Shown here in pieces: positions 63,640-64,000 of a DNA stretch of 64,000 nt. Made by a program: the position numbers and the translations under genes. Position 1 is the stretch's first letter. Every line of letters starts with the position of its first letter. The notes under the pieces were generated by a model that saw only the letters and a program-made list of their open reading frames with translations, was not told the DNA's origin and ran no database searches. The stretch is from Lepidostoma basale (lineage: Eukaryota > Arthropoda > Insecta > Trichoptera > Lepidostomatidae), in assembly GCA_022606425.2 (NCBI GenBank), contig JAHDVF020000501.1, positions 62,001 through 126,000 on the forward strand, given 5' to 3'.

Positions 63640-63822
63640 AATGACGAATTTTTATGAATTTAAACACTGTTTTTTCCACTATTGAGCTTATTTTTCTCGA
63701 CATGTTTCGAATGCTTACACCTTCATCATCGTTCTCCCGATGATAAGGTGTAAGCCTTCGAAACATGTCGAGAAAAAAAAACTCAAAAGTGGAAAAAACA
63801 GTTTTAATTCATAAAAATTCCT
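63640..63822. repeat. Palindromic repeat, family F1, best copy
   Basis: Arms 63661-63728 and 63739-63815 are complementary over ~65 bp. Plus-strand hammerhead-like layout: TTCTC (63732-63736), CCGATGA (63737-63743), helix II AAGG/CCTT (63745-63748 with 63755-63758), GAAA (63760-63763), palindromic ACATGT (63763-63768), C63769 at the predicted cleavage site, GAGAA (63770-63774). The C-for-U change in the box is shared with the copy at 3055. Confidence 0.7.
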
Positions 63823-63932
63823 CCAAGTTTTTGTAATGGTCATTGAGACTATTGACATATTATATAAAAAATTGGTTTCGAACCTGGAAAGGATCGAAAT
63901 GCTTTGTTAAATAGTTTAAGATCACAGATTAC

Positions 63933-64000
63933 CAAATGTCGGTCACGTAAGGAGTCTAAGAAATCGACGTGCGTACGTTACATGATGCATTAATGTAGGT
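63933..64000 (+). mobile_element. TTAG-LINE fragment running off the right edge
   Basis: NVGHVRSLRNRRAYVT-CINV, the same C-terminal segment as the other copies, cut by the window end. Confidence 0.75.

Overview
This is an AT-rich, repeat-saturated stretch of animal, very probably insect, nuclear DNA (Lepidoptera is plausible but unproven). The signs are several non-LTR retrotransposon (LINE) families with short tandem-repeat tails, an insect-type mariner, pogo/Tigger and hAT DNA transposons, tRNA-derived SINE pieces, and no bacterial gene organisation. I find no convincing host gene. Almost everything recognisable is a whole or broken mobile element, many of them nested.

Main element types, named here by what is visible. 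(1) TTAG-LINE: a non-LTR reverse transcriptase family whose ORF ends in a conserved SAYPxGETA C-terminus, followed by GGCGTGATGG and a (TTAG)n-type tail. There are two subfamilies and more than 20 fragments. The best copy is the 550-codon open frame at 22242-23894 with YADD intact and no endonuclease. (2) A non-coding SINE-like repeat (1016, 30665, 32082, 37195) that shares the last ~60 bp and tail of TTAG-LINE. (3) AAG-LINE-A and AAG-LINE-C: two other reverse transcriptase families with (AAG)n tails. An open frame of family A runs off the left edge (1-1014, minus). (4) L2/CR1-type C-terminal fragments with trinucleotide tails. (5) DNA elements with defined ends: a pogo-like element 6839-8777, a hAT element 17282-19208 with a perfect 8-bp target duplication, a Tigger-type MITE 40882-41202, and a mariner 46342-47662 with perfect 31-bp terminal repeats and one frameshift.

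The most striking non-coding signal is a set of about 20 short palindromic repeats carrying CGAAAC, or GTTTCG on the other strand. In the best preserved copies (3055-3102, 16096-16195, 26861-26901, 63732-63774) this sits in a hammerhead-ribozyme-like arrangement: helix I, CUGAUGA-type box, helix II, GAAA, then a short self-complementary helix III. This resembles the hammerheads known from Penelope-like retroelements and retrozymes.

Layout: 1-12 kb, LINE/SINE fragments, two tRNA-SINE pieces and the pogo-like element. 12066-15005, a gap-free copy of 23016-25955 (2.9 kb, same orientation, offset exactly 10950). 15-22 kb, Tigger remnant, ribozyme-like palindromes and the hAT element with three later insertions. 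22-26 kb, best reverse transcriptase and source copy of the duplication. 26-46 kb, dense LINE/SINE debris, including a ~1.1-kb inverted LINE pair (33008-34178) and a chimeric LINE (27950-28170). 46-48 kb, mariner. 48-64 kb, more palindromes and LINE fragments, with a TTAG-LINE insertion (62198-63239) retaining its target duplication. Between these lie AT-rich stretches with nothing recognisable and a few more GC-balanced islands that look single-copy. All family calls rest on motif recognition by eye, and boundaries without a target duplication are approximate.
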